A stretch of DNA of 64,000 nucleotides from CAVQOB01 sp963714325 (GTDB lineage Bacteria; Pseudomonadota; Alphaproteobacteria; Rhizobiales; Hyphomicrobiaceae). The stretch's first letter is position 1. Every line of letters begins with the position of its first letter. Positions 1-10,084 of the stretch are shown one piece after another. The position numbers and the translations under genes were made by a program. A model generated the notes under the pieces. It was not told the DNA's origin. It saw nothing but the letters and a program-made list of their open reading frames with translations, and made no database searches. The DNA lies in the NCBI GenBank assembly GCA_963714325.1, contig CAVQOB010000035.1, forward strand, positions 349,607 to 413,606. Reading direction: 5' to 3'.

Positions 1-120
1 CTTTCCCGATTGTCGCCTTGTAAATGCCGCTATGAAGTTCCGTCGTATCGGCCAGAGTTGCGAATTCGCATGTCAACTCAAGACGATAATCTACGCCGCG
101 AGACTAAGGGGAGACAGGGG

Positions 121-1344
121 ATGGTCATGTCCAACGAGCCAAAACGATTTCACGCGTTGCGAGCAATTGTGTGCTGCAGCTTGTTCGCCTTCGCCGCCGG
201 CACTGCGCAAGCTCAATCGATCGAAGGCCCGCTCGGCTACGCCCAGGCCGCTCCGGCCGCTCCCGCTGGTAAAGGTCTGGTACCGCGCCCACAGACACGC
301 GCCCTTACCAGTTGGGAAGCGCTGCGCGAACGCACCAACCAGAACGTCGTCACAGTTGTCTCCGGCAACCCCAACGGCACCTATCTCTTTTTCGCTTATG
401 ACATGTCGGCGGTGCTGGACAACGGGGAAGAAATGCGCGTGCTGCCGATCATCGGCAAGGGCGGCTATCAGAACGTCAAGGACATCCTCCACCTCAAGGG
501 CGTCGATCTCGGCATCACCCAGTCGAACATCATGAGTTATCTCAAGCGCACCGGCGAACTCGGCGCCAACATCAATGATCGCCTCGCCTATATCGCCAAG
601 CTCTACAACGAGGAAATCCACATCCTCGCTGGTCCCGGCATCAATGATATCAAGGACCTGCATGGCAAGACCGTCAATTTCTCGGACGTCGGCAGCGGGA
701 CACAATTCTCGACGCGGCTGATCTTTGAGGCACTCGGTATCAAGGCGACCGAAGTCAACATGGGCCAGGCCGACGGCTACGAAAAAGTGAAGAGCGGCGA
801 GATTGCAGCGACCGTTCTCATCGCTGGCAAGCCATCCGGTGCGTTTGCGAAATTCAAGCTCGAACCCGGCATGCAGTTGCTGCCGATCCCCTACACCGAC
901 GTGCTCGAGAACGATTACTTCCCGGCCCAGCTGACCAATGCCGACTATCCCAATCTGATCCCTGCTGGAAAATCGATCGAGACAATCGCCGTTGGCGCCG
1001 TGCTGGCGGTTTATAACTGGCCGAAGGACACCGAGCGATACCGCCGCGTCTCGCGCTTCATCGACACGTTCTTCACGCGCTTTGATGAGTTCAAGAAAAA
1101 GCCACGCCACCCCAAATGGTCGGAAGCCAACCTCGCCGGCGTGGTGAAAGGGTGGAACCGCTTACCCGCTGCCCAGGAATGGCTGAACCGCAATGCCACG
1201 ACCGCTGCAGCCACACCGGCCGCGACCAATGTCGATCTGGCACTTGCGCGCGAGCAGGCACAACGCGCGGCTCCCGGCAATCCCACCGAACAGGAGCGCT
1301 TGTTCCAAAAGTTCCTCGAATGGAGTCGGCAGCAGAAACGCTGA
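121..1344 (+). CDS. TAXI family TRAP transporter solute-binding protein, copy 1
   Basis: Predicted 407-residue periplasmic ligand-binding protein of the TAXI class, which delivers a ligand (glutamate-like or carboxylate in characterised relatives) to a TRAP permease. The ATG at 121 is chosen because AAGGGGAG lies 7 bases upstream and it gives a clean N-terminal signal peptide ending near AQAQ; upstream in-frame starts add an untypical tail. Family traits are the early GNPNGTYLFFAYDMS segment, the stretch around KGVDLGITQ, and the GKTVNFSDVGSGTQ ligand-site segment. The C-terminus has an Ala/Pro-rich linker and ends in a charged helix. The proline-rich secreted protein follows after 21 bases, so the two are probably co-transcribed. 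A second copy of the same pair lies at 3385-5659. No TRAP permease gene is in the window, so this is an orphan binding protein here. The ligand cannot be read from sequence. Bases 1-120 show nothing else. Confidence 0.88.
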   Translation: MVMSNEPKRFHALRAIVCCSLFAFAAGTAQAQSIEGPLGYAQAAPAAPAGKGLVPRPQTRALTSWEALRERTNQNVVTVVSGNPNGTYLFFAYDMSAVLDNGEEMRVLPIIGKGGYQNVKDILHLKGVDLGITQSNIMSYLKRTGELGANINDRLAYIAKLYNEEIHILAGPGINDIKDLHGKTVNFSDVGSGTQFSTRLIFEALGIKATEVNMGQADGYEKVKSGEIAATVLIAGKPSGAFAKFKLEPGMQLLPIPYTDVLENDYFPAQLTNADYPNLIPAGKSIETIAVGAVLAVYNWPKDTERYRRVSRFIDTFFTRFDEFKKKPRHPKWSEANLAGVVKGWNRLPAAQEWLNRNATTAAATPAATNVDLALAREQAQRAAPGNPTEQERLFQKFLEWSRQQKR

Positions 1345-1365
1345 CGCTTGGGGACTGGGGGGAAC

Positions 1366-2424
1366 ATGAAGCTGATAATGAAGCGTTACCGCGATCGGCC
1401 GTACGAGCGCCGGCTGGCACTCGTCCTGTGCTGCATGTTGGCGTCGGCGTATGTCGCGCCAACGACACCCTCGGCCATGGCTCAAGACCCAAAGATGGTC
1501 CTGCGCCTCGGGCCGATGATCCTCGCCGAAGCCAACCGCGAGACACTGCTACCAGTTGCCGTCGAGCCCGCCGATGCGGCGCCGCCGAAGAGCTTCTTGC
1601 GGATACGCGGTTTGCCACCAACGGTGGCGCTGTCAGACGGCCATGCGCTTGGTCCAGGACTTTGGGCCGTGCCGTTGCGCGCGGTTCCTGATTTGCGGAT
1701 CATCGTCCCGGCTGGCATCACGCAGCGCAGCGAGGTTCTCTTTAGCTTGGTTAGTCTTGACGGCACCATTCTCGCCGAAGCGTCAACACAGTTGGTCGTC
1801 GCGCCGACAGCGAAGCTCACCGACCAGATCCCAGCGCAGCCGCCGGCCAACGAAAGTCCGGCGCGCGCGGGTGTCGCCCGCGGCATGACCGGGCTTGGTG
1901 GGCCGCCACCTGTCCTCGTTCCGCCAGCGCCAGCAGCCCCAGCACCAATTGCAGCAACACCACCCGCAGCGGTTCCGCCGCCGCCTGTCGCGACCGCGCC
2001 CATACCAATCCCAACCCCGGCACCTATCCCGGCGCCAGCACCCACTGTCACTCCGGCACCTCAATCCCGCCTCCCCGGCGTCGCCGCCCTCGCCCCGCCC
2101 GTGGCGCAGCCGCCACCCACCCTCATTCCCAGTGTCACGCCTGAAGAACGACAGCGCCTGCAACGCTTGATTGATCGCGGCGACGAGCAGCTCGCGGAGG
2201 GCAGCGTCGCGGCAGCCCGGTTGCTGTACACGCGCGCCGCCGAAGCAGGGCATGCGCAGGGTGCGCTGTCACTCGGTGCGACTTACGATCCCAATGAGCT
2301 CGCCCGCCTTAAGGTGGTCGGAATTCGCCCCGATATAGAGGTGGCGCGCGCGTGGTATCGTAAAGCCCAGGCCCTTGGCGCGCTGCAAGCCGCCGATCGC
2401 TTGCGGCGCCTTGAAAGCCGCTAA
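1366..2424 (+). CDS. Secreted proline-rich protein with Sel1-like C-terminus, copy 1
   Basis: 352-residue exported protein of unknown function. The ATG at 1366 is preceded by GGGGGGAA; a TTG at 1348 is in frame but less likely. It has a signal peptide (hydrophobic stretch ending near SAMAQD), then a beta-rich domain with the segments ILAEANRETLLPV, IRGLPPTVALSDGHALGPG and WAVPL, then a long low-complexity Pro/Ala linker (about residues 165-255). The C-terminal roughly 90 residues resemble a Sel1/TPR-like helical unit (AARLLYTRAAEAGHAQGALS, ARAWYRKAQALGA). Similar domain order occurs in uncharacterised Bradyrhizobium-type proteins; the role is unknown. It follows the TAXI binding protein directly and has a clear paralogue at 4592-5659 with the same order of parts. 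A partner or scaffold for the binding protein in the periplasm is an inference from the repeated pairing only. Confidence 0.8.
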   Translation: MKLIMKRYRDRPYERRLALVLCCMLASAYVAPTTPSAMAQDPKMVLRLGPMILAEANRETLLPVAVEPADAAPPKSFLRIRGLPPTVALSDGHALGPGLWAVPLRAVPDLRIIVPAGITQRSEVLFSLVSLDGTILAEASTQLVVAPTAKLTDQIPAQPPANESPARAGVARGMTGLGGPPPVLVPPAPAAPAPIAATPPAAVPPPPVATAPIPIPTPAPIPAPAPTVTPAPQSRLPGVAALAPPVAQPPPTLIPSVTPEERQRLQRLIDRGDEQLAEGSVAAARLLYTRAAEAGHAQGALSLGATYDPNELARLKVVGIRPDIEVARAWYRKAQALGALQAADRLRRLESR

Positions 2425-2609
2425 GCTTCAGTCTACACCAACGCCGCTCGTCGATCTCATGTGCGGTAGAGCGTTTAGGTGCTGCGGCTGCGTAGCTGTT
2501 GTTGTTTCGCCACAAGATGGCTCCGTCAATGGCCGTTTTGTTCGCCGTGAGTAGAGTTTGGTTGCGATCTGAGAATGAATGGGGCAACGTCAATTTCGTG
2601 GGAGTGTCT

Positions 2610-3140
2610 ATGTCCAATTTTGTAGCCATGCGTCGCCTCGGTTCGTCCGCTAGCTTGGCAATCGCCATAGCGCTGTTTGCAACAGCGCCTGCCCAGGCCC
2701 AGGATGGCGCTGGCCGGCCCGCAGCAAAAGCCGCGAAAGCCGTTGCAAAACAACCCGTCGCCCATTTGGTCGCCGTTGAAAAATTGGTCATCCAAGTCAA
2801 CGACAACGACCCAAAGCTGCACAATCTCGCGCTGAACAACGCAAAGAATGTCGCCGAGTACTATGCAGCAAAGGGTCAGAAGGTCGACATCCAGATCGTC
2901 ACCTATGGACCCGGTCTGCACATGCTTCGCTCGGATACAAGCGCGGTCAAACAACGCATCGCCGCAATGTCGTTGGAGAATACCAACATCGCCTTCGCGG
3001 CTTGCGGCAACACGCGCAGCAATATGGCGAAACAAGAGGGCAAGGACATACCACTGATCAGCGAGGCCAAACTGGTGCCATCCGGTGTCGTGCAGATCAT
3101 GGAGTTGCAGAAAAGCGGGTACGCCTACCTCCGGCCCTGA
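2610..3140 (+). CDS. DsrE family protein, exported
   Basis: 176-residue DsrE/DsrF-like protein. The ATG at 2610 has GGGAG 5 bases upstream; the longer frame from 2499 has no ribosome site and is not used. A signal peptide ends near APAQAQD, so the protein is predicted periplasmic. The core shows the alternating beta/alpha pattern of the family: KLVIQVNDNDPKLHNLALNN, then VDIQIVTYGPGLHML, then IAFAACGNTRSNM with a single conserved-looking Cys. DsrE-family proteins carry or sense sulfur on such a cysteine, but exported single-domain members are poorly characterised. It sits between the two TAXI/Sel1-like pairs, which separates the copies. Its product is not obviously linked to them. Family assignment is fairly sure; biochemical role is not. 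Confidence 0.78.
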   Translation: MSNFVAMRRLGSSASLAIAIALFATAPAQAQDGAGRPAAKAAKAVAKQPVAHLVAVEKLVIQVNDNDPKLHNLALNNAKNVAEYYAAKGQKVDIQIVTYGPGLHMLRSDTSAVKQRIAAMSLENTNIAFAACGNTRSNMAKQEGKDIPLISEAKLVPSGVVQIMELQKSGYAYLRP

Positions 3141-3260
3141 AGGGGACTGCGGTCCTCACCCAGTCGCTTAAGGCCGCGCCAACTGCGGGCCGGACAACCG
3201 GAGTGGTTGCCTCCCCATCATAGGAGGGCTCGCAGCGTGCTCCAATCGCAAGACGCGTCA

Positions 3261-3316
3261 TGGCGCACCGTAGTGGGCGCACCAAAGTGGGCGCACCTTA
3301 GAGGGCGCACCGTAGT
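3261..3316. repeat. Four tandem 14-bp direct repeats
   Basis: Four contiguous 14-bp units at 3261-3274, 3275-3288, 3289-3302 and 3303-3316. Units 1 and 4 both contain GGCGCACCGTAGT; units 2 and 3 differ at the last five to six bases (GGGCGCACCAAAGT, GGGCGCACCTTAGA). The array lies in the gene-free stretch 3141-3384, 69 bases ahead of the second TAXI gene. It could be a regulator-binding array or a simple microsatellite-type expansion. It does not encode a plausible protein. Confidence 0.85.
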
Positions 3317-3384
3317 GTAAGCAGATGAGCCCGGACCATTCGCCATTTGACGGCAGAACGGACGCAAGGCAGAAGAGGTAAACG

Positions 3385-4551
3385 ATGCGTACTCCCCGTT
3401 CCAGCGTTCGGCATAGCGGTTTGCGTGTCGCCGCAACAATGTTCGCCGTTTTCGCCGCTGCTTCGTCATGCTGGGCTCAGTCCGCACGCCAGCAAAATCC
3501 GGCGCAACCCACGTCAGCCGCTCCGTCCAGCGCCCGCGCAACAGGCAGCGAAGCGCGGATGAAGGAGAAGATCAACGGCTGGACGGTCGGCCTCGCCGCC
3601 GGCCAGTTAGAGGGCGCGCCATTGCGCTTCTCGACCGAACTGGCGCGCGTCATGGACGATGGCGATAATATGCGCGTCGTCTCGATCGTCACCCGTGGTG
3701 TCTTCGACAATATCTTTGACCTGCTCTACCTGCGCGGCGTCGATGCTGCCATCGTCTACGGTGACGTGCTCGAACACTTCCGCAAGGACCCACAGATCTC
3801 CAACATCTCCAAGCGCATCAACTACGTGATGAACCTGTTCCCGAGCGAAGTGCACGTCTTCGTCCGGCCGGAAATCAAGTCACTGTCCGACCTCGCGGGA
3901 AAACCTGTCAACTTCAATACCGTCGGCACCGCTGCGGCCTATTCCGGGCCGATCATTTTCGACCGCCTGGGCATCAAGGTCGACGCAAAATTCGATCCCC
4001 ACCCGGTCGCCCTCGGCGAGTTCGCAAAAGGCGACAAATACGCAGCCGTCGTGTTTGTTTCATCGAAACCGCTCGATCCCTTCGTCAAACGCAAATGGCC
4101 GGAGGGCTTCAAGTTCCTGCCGATCCCGCTCAATGAGCGCCTTGAGGAATACTACGCCCCCGCCGACCTCGAATTTGCCGACTATCCCGACCTCATCCCC
4201 AAGGGGCAGAAGGTTGCGACGATTTCTGTGCCGGCCGTGCTCGCCGTCTACGACTGGCCGTCAGACACCGAACGCCATCGCCGCATGGTCCGCTTTATTG
4301 ACTATCTGTTTGCCCGCTTCCCGAAGCTGCAAACCGAAGCCGGCTATCACCCGAAGTGGAAGGATCTCAATCTCGCCGCCAGCGTGCCGGGGTGGACGCG
4401 CTTCCGGCCAATGCAGGCGAAACTTGATGCACTGACGCCGGTGGCTCCGAAACCGATCCCGGCGCGCCAGCCGGTCGCCGGTAATTCAGTTGAGCAAGAG
4501 CGCCAGTTCCGCCAGTTTCTCGAACAGAACAAATCAGCGCCCAAACAATAA
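3385..4551 (+). CDS. TAXI family TRAP transporter solute-binding protein, copy 2
   Basis: 388-residue paralogue of the protein at 121-1344. The ATG at 3385 follows AGAGG at a fitting distance and opens a signal peptide ending near SSCWAQS. Shared landmarks are FDNIFDLLYLRGVDAAIV, the ligand-site segment GKPVNFNTVGTAAAYSG, the motif YAPADLEFADYPDLIPKG and the terminal VEQERQFRQFLEQ, which matches TEQERLFQKFLEW of copy 1. Many positions differ (for example copy 1 has Thr-Gln where copy 2 has Ala-Tyr in the ligand segment), so the copies are old paralogues and may bind different ligands. The Sel1-like partner follows 40 bases downstream. No permease is in view. Function as a periplasmic carboxylate- or amino-acid-type receptor is inferred from the family. 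Confidence 0.88.
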   Translation: MRTPRSSVRHSGLRVAATMFAVFAAASSCWAQSARQQNPAQPTSAAPSSARATGSEARMKEKINGWTVGLAAGQLEGAPLRFSTELARVMDDGDNMRVVSIVTRGVFDNIFDLLYLRGVDAAIVYGDVLEHFRKDPQISNISKRINYVMNLFPSEVHVFVRPEIKSLSDLAGKPVNFNTVGTAAAYSGPIIFDRLGIKVDAKFDPHPVALGEFAKGDKYAAVVFVSSKPLDPFVKRKWPEGFKFLPIPLNERLEEYYAPADLEFADYPDLIPKGQKVATISVPAVLAVYDWPSDTERHRRMVRFIDYLFARFPKLQTEAGYHPKWKDLNLAASVPGWTRFRPMQAKLDALTPVAPKPIPARQPVAGNSVEQERQFRQFLEQNKSAPKQ

Positions 4552-4591
4552 CAGCATTCGAACGTGTTCCCACGCATAAAGGCCTCCCAGC

Positions 4592-5659
4592 ATGCCGTCC
4601 GGCGTCCGCGTCAATTCGCAACAAAACGATCGGCCGGGTCTCGTCGCGCGAAACCGCGGCTACGCGATTGTCGTTTGCACGCTTGGCATCACGCTCAATG
4701 CTTGGCCTGGATTTACCGAGCAAACGGCCGCGCGCGGCCGGATTATGCTCGCGCAAGTAAGCCCGGCCAAAACGCCGACCATCGAGCTGGCGCCGGTCAT
4801 CATAGCCGAGCCCGGAACCGAAACGCTGCTCGCTCTGAAAGTCGGACCGTCCGACGATCTGCCGCGCAACACCTTCGTCCGCGTCCGTGGATTGCCGGCC
4901 CGTATCTCGCTGTCCGATGGGCACGCGATTTCGCCAGGGGTTTGGGCCGTGCCACTGTTTGCGATCACTAATCTGCGCGCCATTATCCCGCCGGGCATGC
5001 AGGGGCGCAGCGAACTCACTTTGAGCCTCGTTGACATCGATGGTGGTGTTGTCGCGGAAGCACGCAGCGCCCTGATTTTTGCTCCCGCCGCGCTGGTAGC
5101 GCCACCGCCGGCTGCAGAAAATCTGCCGCTGCGCACCGGCACGATCGCCGCCGCGCAAGCGCCGGCGCCGCAAGCAGCGGCTGAACCCACCGCATCAGTA
5201 CCGATCACGTCAACACCCGCCGCGCCCGTATCGCCGCTGGAAGTCCAAGCTGAACCAAAGCCCGAGACGAAAACAGCGGCCTTGCCGCTCGCCAAGGATG
5301 ACGCTGCAGCACAACCGCCGCGACTGGAAGTGGTCCCCGCCCCGCGACCAGCGCCATCCGTCTCCGTCCTATCACCCGAAGCCCTGGCGCAAGCGCAGCG
5401 CTTAATGGCGCTCGGCAAAAAGCAGCTTGGCGACGGTAACATCTCCGCCGCCCGCAACTACTATGCGCGTGCCGCCGACGCCGGCCTTGCAGAAGGCGCG
5501 CTGCGGATGGCCGAGACCTATGATCCCGCCGTCCTTGCCAGCCTGAATGTGCGGGGCGTGCAGCCGAACCCAGCCGAAGCCCAAACCTGGTATGAAAAGG
5601 CCCGCGCCCTTGGTGCCAAGGAAGCCGACGAGCCGATCAAGCGCCTTTCGGCGCGATAG
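4592..5659 (+). CDS. Secreted proline-rich protein with Sel1-like C-terminus, copy 2
   Basis: 355-residue paralogue of the protein at 1366-2424. The ATG at 4592 has AAAGG about 9 bases upstream. The hydrophobic segment AIVVCTLGITLNAW near residues 25-38 is a signal peptide or anchor. The conserved N-terminal domain reads VIIAEPGTETLLAL, VRVRGLPARISLSDGHAISPG and WAVPLF, almost motif for motif with copy 1. An Ala/Pro-rich linker (about residues 165-255) leads to the helical Sel1-like end (AARNYYARAADAGLAEGALRM, AQTWYEKARALGAKEA). The conserved domains flank freely diverged linkers, which argues that both ends are under selection. Function unknown; linkage with the TAXI receptor is conserved in both copies. 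Confidence 0.8.
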   Translation: MPSGVRVNSQQNDRPGLVARNRGYAIVVCTLGITLNAWPGFTEQTAARGRIMLAQVSPAKTPTIELAPVIIAEPGTETLLALKVGPSDDLPRNTFVRVRGLPARISLSDGHAISPGVWAVPLFAITNLRAIIPPGMQGRSELTLSLVDIDGGVVAEARSALIFAPAALVAPPPAAENLPLRTGTIAAAQAPAPQAAAEPTASVPITSTPAAPVSPLEVQAEPKPETKTAALPLAKDDAAAQPPRLEVVPAPRPAPSVSVLSPEALAQAQRLMALGKKQLGDGNISAARNYYARAADAGLAEGALRMAETYDPAVLASLNVRGVQPNPAEAQTWYEKARALGAKEADEPIKRLSAR

Positions 5660-5679
5660 CGGCGATGGGTTGACGTTCC

Positions 5680-6931
5680 TCAGAACACCGAACCGTCCGA
5701 GACGATAGTCAACGGTGGTCCACCGCCCGGCCGCTTGAGGGCTGCAATCCTCCGGCCGGCCGCCCATGTCCCGCCTTCGAGAATGGCGGCGAGCGGCATG
5801 TCGGCCGCCGATTTCCCGAGGCGAGAACGGATCATCGGTGCCAGCTCATCGAGCAAACCAACCGTCAGCGCCCGCCATTCGACGATCGCCTCGTCGCCGG
5901 GATGGAGCGGACGTTGCGCCAGGCCGGCATCGCGTAGTTCGAGCACACCGAGATCGACGAACAGCCCGCCATTGCGATATTCCGCGAGCCCGGTCAGCCC
6001 GTCAATGTCGGCAACCACGACGCCGAACTCCTGCAGCGGCTCAATCAGCGAGTAGCATAGCCACTGCGACAACTTGTGGAAGGGGATCAGTCCGCGCGTC
6101 GGGCCGGCCACATCGATCGCCGAATGCCGCCACGTATCGCCGAGATCAACATCATCGATTTTAAGGCGCGACGGCCAGATGGGACCAAGCGCTTCCAGCA
6201 GCAGTGCGAGTATGTCGGGCGCGGCGACGCTCATCCCATCCGAACGCGCAATGAGCGTATCGAACAATCCGCCGAGCCGGCCTTCGCCGCCGAACACGTC
6301 CGGGCGCGTCGCGATCGCATCGCCGAGCCGGTTGAGTAGCCCCACGCGGCCATCGAGCCCCGCCAGCGGTTTCTCGGCGCTGACCTGGAACGCCCGGCCG
6401 AGCGCATCGCGCGACAGCGCCTGCAAGGCGGTAGCATCCACCCGCATCGGTTTGGCCCGCTGGCTCGAGAACAGCCCGGAAGCAAACGCATTGAGGCTCG
6501 CCAGCGCCAGTCCCTCAGAACGCGCGACGGACAGCAGAGCAACGCCCCCTGCCGGCGTCGCGACGACTTGCTGCCACTGCCAGCGCGGCCCGGCGCCGGC
6601 ATCGAGCAGCACACTGGTGATCGCCAGTTCGAACCGCACGAGCGCTCGTTCGCGCGGCTCGTTCGCCACAAGTCCGAGTTTACAAGCCGATTGCCAGCGA
6701 TCAGCCCCGCCCACCACGAAATGCCGCCATCGCGAATGGAACGGCACCTTCAGTGTGGGATAATTCTGCCGGATCGTGTCGACAACAAAATCAGCAGTCG
6801 CGGCTAGATGTTCGTCGTGCACGGTAAAATGCGCGAGCTTGCCCGCTCGCCCCGCCGCCAGCAGCATATGCGCGCGCGACCGCACCGCCACTGACGACAA
6901 CAGGCTTCGCACGTCCGCCGGCGCTGTCCCC

Positions 6932-6945
<14 letters not shown>
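5680..6945 (-). CDS. urc4: DUF1688 / URC4-urg3 family protein (uracil catabolism)
   Basis: 421-residue protein of the DUF1688 family, homologous to fungal Urc4/Urg3. In the URC pathway (second uracil degradation route, described in yeast) Urc1 and Urc4 act after uracil is converted to UMP, opening the pyrimidine ring; the exact reaction of Urc4 is not settled. Family landmarks visible are VRSRAHMLLAAGRAGKLAHF, YPTLKVPFHSRWRHF and the C-terminal HPGDEAIVEWRALTVGLLDEL. It is encoded on the minus strand just after the GTP cyclohydrolase II-like gene. The TTG start at 6945 overlaps that gene by 14 bases; a GTG at 6912 would fit family length as well and cannot be excluded. Co-occurrence with the Urc1-like gene supports the assignment strongly. 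Confidence 0.85.
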
Positions 6946-8182
<1,237 letters not shown>

Positions 8183-8258
8183 GATGGCGAAACCTCTCGG
8201 CGATCGCGTAAACGACCAGTCTACGCGCAATCGCCGTCGAGAGGGAGACTGTTTTCGT

Positions 8259-8825
8259 TCAGAACTTGACCGATGGAGCCGACTTGGTGGCGGCGCGCTC
8301 GGCTTCGTCGAGGTTGAAGAAGTCCTGCGGACCAAATCCGAATGGACTGGCAACTATCACGGCGGGGAAGCTTTCGCGTGTCGCGTTGTATTCTGACGCT
8401 GCATTGTTAAAGAAGCGGCGCGAGGCGGCGACCTTGTTCTCGATGTCGGAGAGTTCGCCCTGCAGCTGCTGGAAGTTGGCATTGGCTTTGAGATCAGGAT
8501 AGGCCTCGGCAACGACCATCAACTGGCGGATACCCGCCGAGAGTTGCATTTCAGCTGACGCCTGCGCCGCTGGCCCCTGCGCTCCTACCGCTTGGTTACG
8601 CCACTTGATGACGTTCTCCAGCGTTTCCTTCTCGTGCTTAGCATAGCCTTTGACGGTCTCGACCAGATTCGGAATGAGATCGTGGCGCTGCTTCAGCTGC
8701 ACTTCGATGTCAGCAAACGACTGCCGGCACCGTTGGCGCAGCGAGACAAGACCATTGTAGGTCATCATCAGCCACAGGGCGAGCACACCGATGACGCCCA
8801 GCGCAACCCAACCGATCGTTCCCAT
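8259..8825 (-). CDS. lemA: LemA family protein
   Basis: 188-residue LemA-family protein with one N-terminal membrane helix (GWVALGVIGVLALWLMMTY) followed by a coiled helical domain. Landmarks are NGLVSLRQRCRQSFADIEVQLKQR, HDLIPNLVETVKGYAKHEK and NFQQLQGELSDIENKVAASR. The start at 8825 is taken because GGGAGG lies 8 bases upstream; the longer open frame to 9281 has no family match. The function of LemA proteins is not established; many genomes pair them with TPM-domain or M48 peptidase genes, which are not adjacent here. It lies 76 bases ahead of the uracil genes on the same strand and is divergent from tctC. Confidence 0.9.
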   Translation of the reverse strand: MGTIGWVALGVIGVLALWLMMTYNGLVSLRQRCRQSFADIEVQLKQRHDLIPNLVETVKGYAKHEKETLENVIKWRNQAVGAQGPAAQASAEMQLSAGIRQLMVVAEAYPDLKANANFQQLQGELSDIENKVAASRRFFNNAASEYNATRESFPAVIVASPFGFGPQDFFNLDEAERAATKSAPSVKF

Positions 8826-8956
8826 GCCTAGTCCTCCCACGAGCCGTTCTCTACCTCCGGGAATGCCACAGTTTGCTGACCGATAGAAGCCCAAACTACT
8901 GGTTCCGGTTATCACTGGGCTGCCGGACGTTCGGATCAGGCGGAAGCGCTGCATTC

Positions 8957-8986
8957 GCGCGATCATCCCTCTTGTTGCGCGATCAT
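8957..8986. promoter_or_regulatory. Direct repeat GCGCGATCAT, two copies 20 bp apart
   Basis: The 10-mer GCGCGATCAT occurs at 8957-8966 and again at 8977-8986, start to start 20 bp, about two helical turns. It lies in the 235-bp divergent region between lemA and tctC, 75-105 bases before the tctC start. Such spacing suits two protein dimers on the same DNA face. The regulator is unknown and no activity can be proven from sequence. Confidence 0.4.
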
Positions 8987-9060
8987 GGGCTGTGGCAAAC
9001 TCGACCCGACACAGGCGGCACAGCACAACGCTGGCCGATTTCAGGGAGCAGACGACAACG

Positions 9061-10071
9061 ATGGCATTCTCTCGGATCACTGCGCGACGTGCGGCTTTTG
9101 CGCTCGGCCTCGGGCTGACGCTGGCCGCCAGCACCGCTGACGCCCAATGGCAGCCGCAACGCCCTGTCGAGTTCGTGGTCACGGCCGGCGCCGGTGGCGG
9201 CACCGACATTTTCGCCCGCACCGTCCAGGCGATCGTGCAAAAGCACAATTTGATGGCGCAACCCGTCATCGTGCAGATCAAGGGTGGCGGCTCCGGCGCT
9301 GAAGGCTACGTCTACATGAAGACCCAGGAGGGCGACCCTCACAAGGTCGTCTTCGGCACCCATAATCTTTATGTGCTCTCGCTCGGCGCCAAGGTTGCCT
9401 TCACTCACAACGACCTGACCCCGATCGCTGCCATGGCGTTCGACGAATTCCTGCTCTGGGTCAAAGGCGACAGCCCGATCAAGTCCGCCAAGGACTACAT
9501 CGCCGCCGCCAAGGCGAGCGCCGACGGCTTCAAGGTCACCGGCGCCCAATCGAAAGACTCCGATGAATTGCTTACCAAACTCATCGAAAAGGCGATCGGC
9601 GCGAAGCTGACCTACGTGCCGTTCAAATCGGGCGCCGAAGCTGATGTGCAGGTGTCGGGCGGACACTTCACCAGCCACGTCAATAACCCGAGCGAGTCGA
9701 TCGGCGGATGGCGCGCCGGCAAGGTTCGCCCGCTCTGCGTCTTCAATCCGTCCAATCTGCCGGCCGGCGCCAAGGTCACCGAAACCCAGAGCTGGTCGGA
9801 TATCCCACCGTGCAACAAAGAAGGGATTGCCGTCGACAGCTTCACCCAACCACGGATCGCCTCGCTAGCCGGCAAGGTACCAGCCGAAGCCGCCGCCTTC
9901 TGGACCGACCTATTCAAGAAGGTCGCGGCAACGCCGGAGTGGAAGGACTATATCGACAAGACCTCACAAACCAGTCGCGCGCTCACCGGCGGCGACCTCA
10001 AGGCCTTCATCGATAAAGACTACGAGCGCCAGCGCGGTATCTTCGCCGAACAGAACTGGCTGGTGAAGTAG
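9061..10071 (+). CDS. tctC: Tripartite tricarboxylate transporter substrate-binding protein (TctC/Bug family)
   Basis: 336-residue periplasmic receptor for a TTT-family carboxylate importer. The ATG at 9061 begins a typical signal peptide (ARRAAFALGLGLTLAASTADAQ); AGGGAG is 13 bases upstream, slightly far. Family features include PVEFVVTAGAGGGTDIFARTV, the ligand-loop segment QIKGGGSGAEGYVYMK, and LTYVPFKSGAEADVQVSGGH before the NPSESIGGW motif. It binds the substrate and hands it to TctA/TctB, whose genes follow immediately. Ligand specificity varies widely among Bug-type receptors and cannot be read here. A strong hairpin follows the stop codon and probably separates its high expression from that of the membrane subunits. 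Confidence 0.93.
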   Translation: MAFSRITARRAAFALGLGLTLAASTADAQWQPQRPVEFVVTAGAGGGTDIFARTVQAIVQKHNLMAQPVIVQIKGGGSGAEGYVYMKTQEGDPHKVVFGTHNLYVLSLGAKVAFTHNDLTPIAAMAFDEFLLWVKGDSPIKSAKDYIAAAKASADGFKVTGAQSKDSDELLTKLIEKAIGAKLTYVPFKSGAEADVQVSGGHFTSHVNNPSESIGGWRAGKVRPLCVFNPSNLPAGAKVTETQSWSDIPPCNKEGIAVDSFTQPRIASLAGKVPAEAAAFWTDLFKKVAATPEWKDYIDKTSQTSRALTGGDLKAFIDKDYERQRGIFAEQNWLVK

Positions 10072-10084
10072 TCGATTGACTTGG

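Noticed and set aside
91..1110. Minus-strand 339-residue frame over TAXI copy 1
   Set aside because: Mirror of a well-supported gene with signal peptide and family motifs on the plus strand.
3261..3316. Four-unit array as a CRISPR
   Set aside because: Units are contiguous 14-mers without spacers and no cas gene is present.
4367..5173. Minus-strand 268-residue frame over the second Sel1-like gene
   Set aside because: Shadow of low-complexity Pro/Ala coding sequence.
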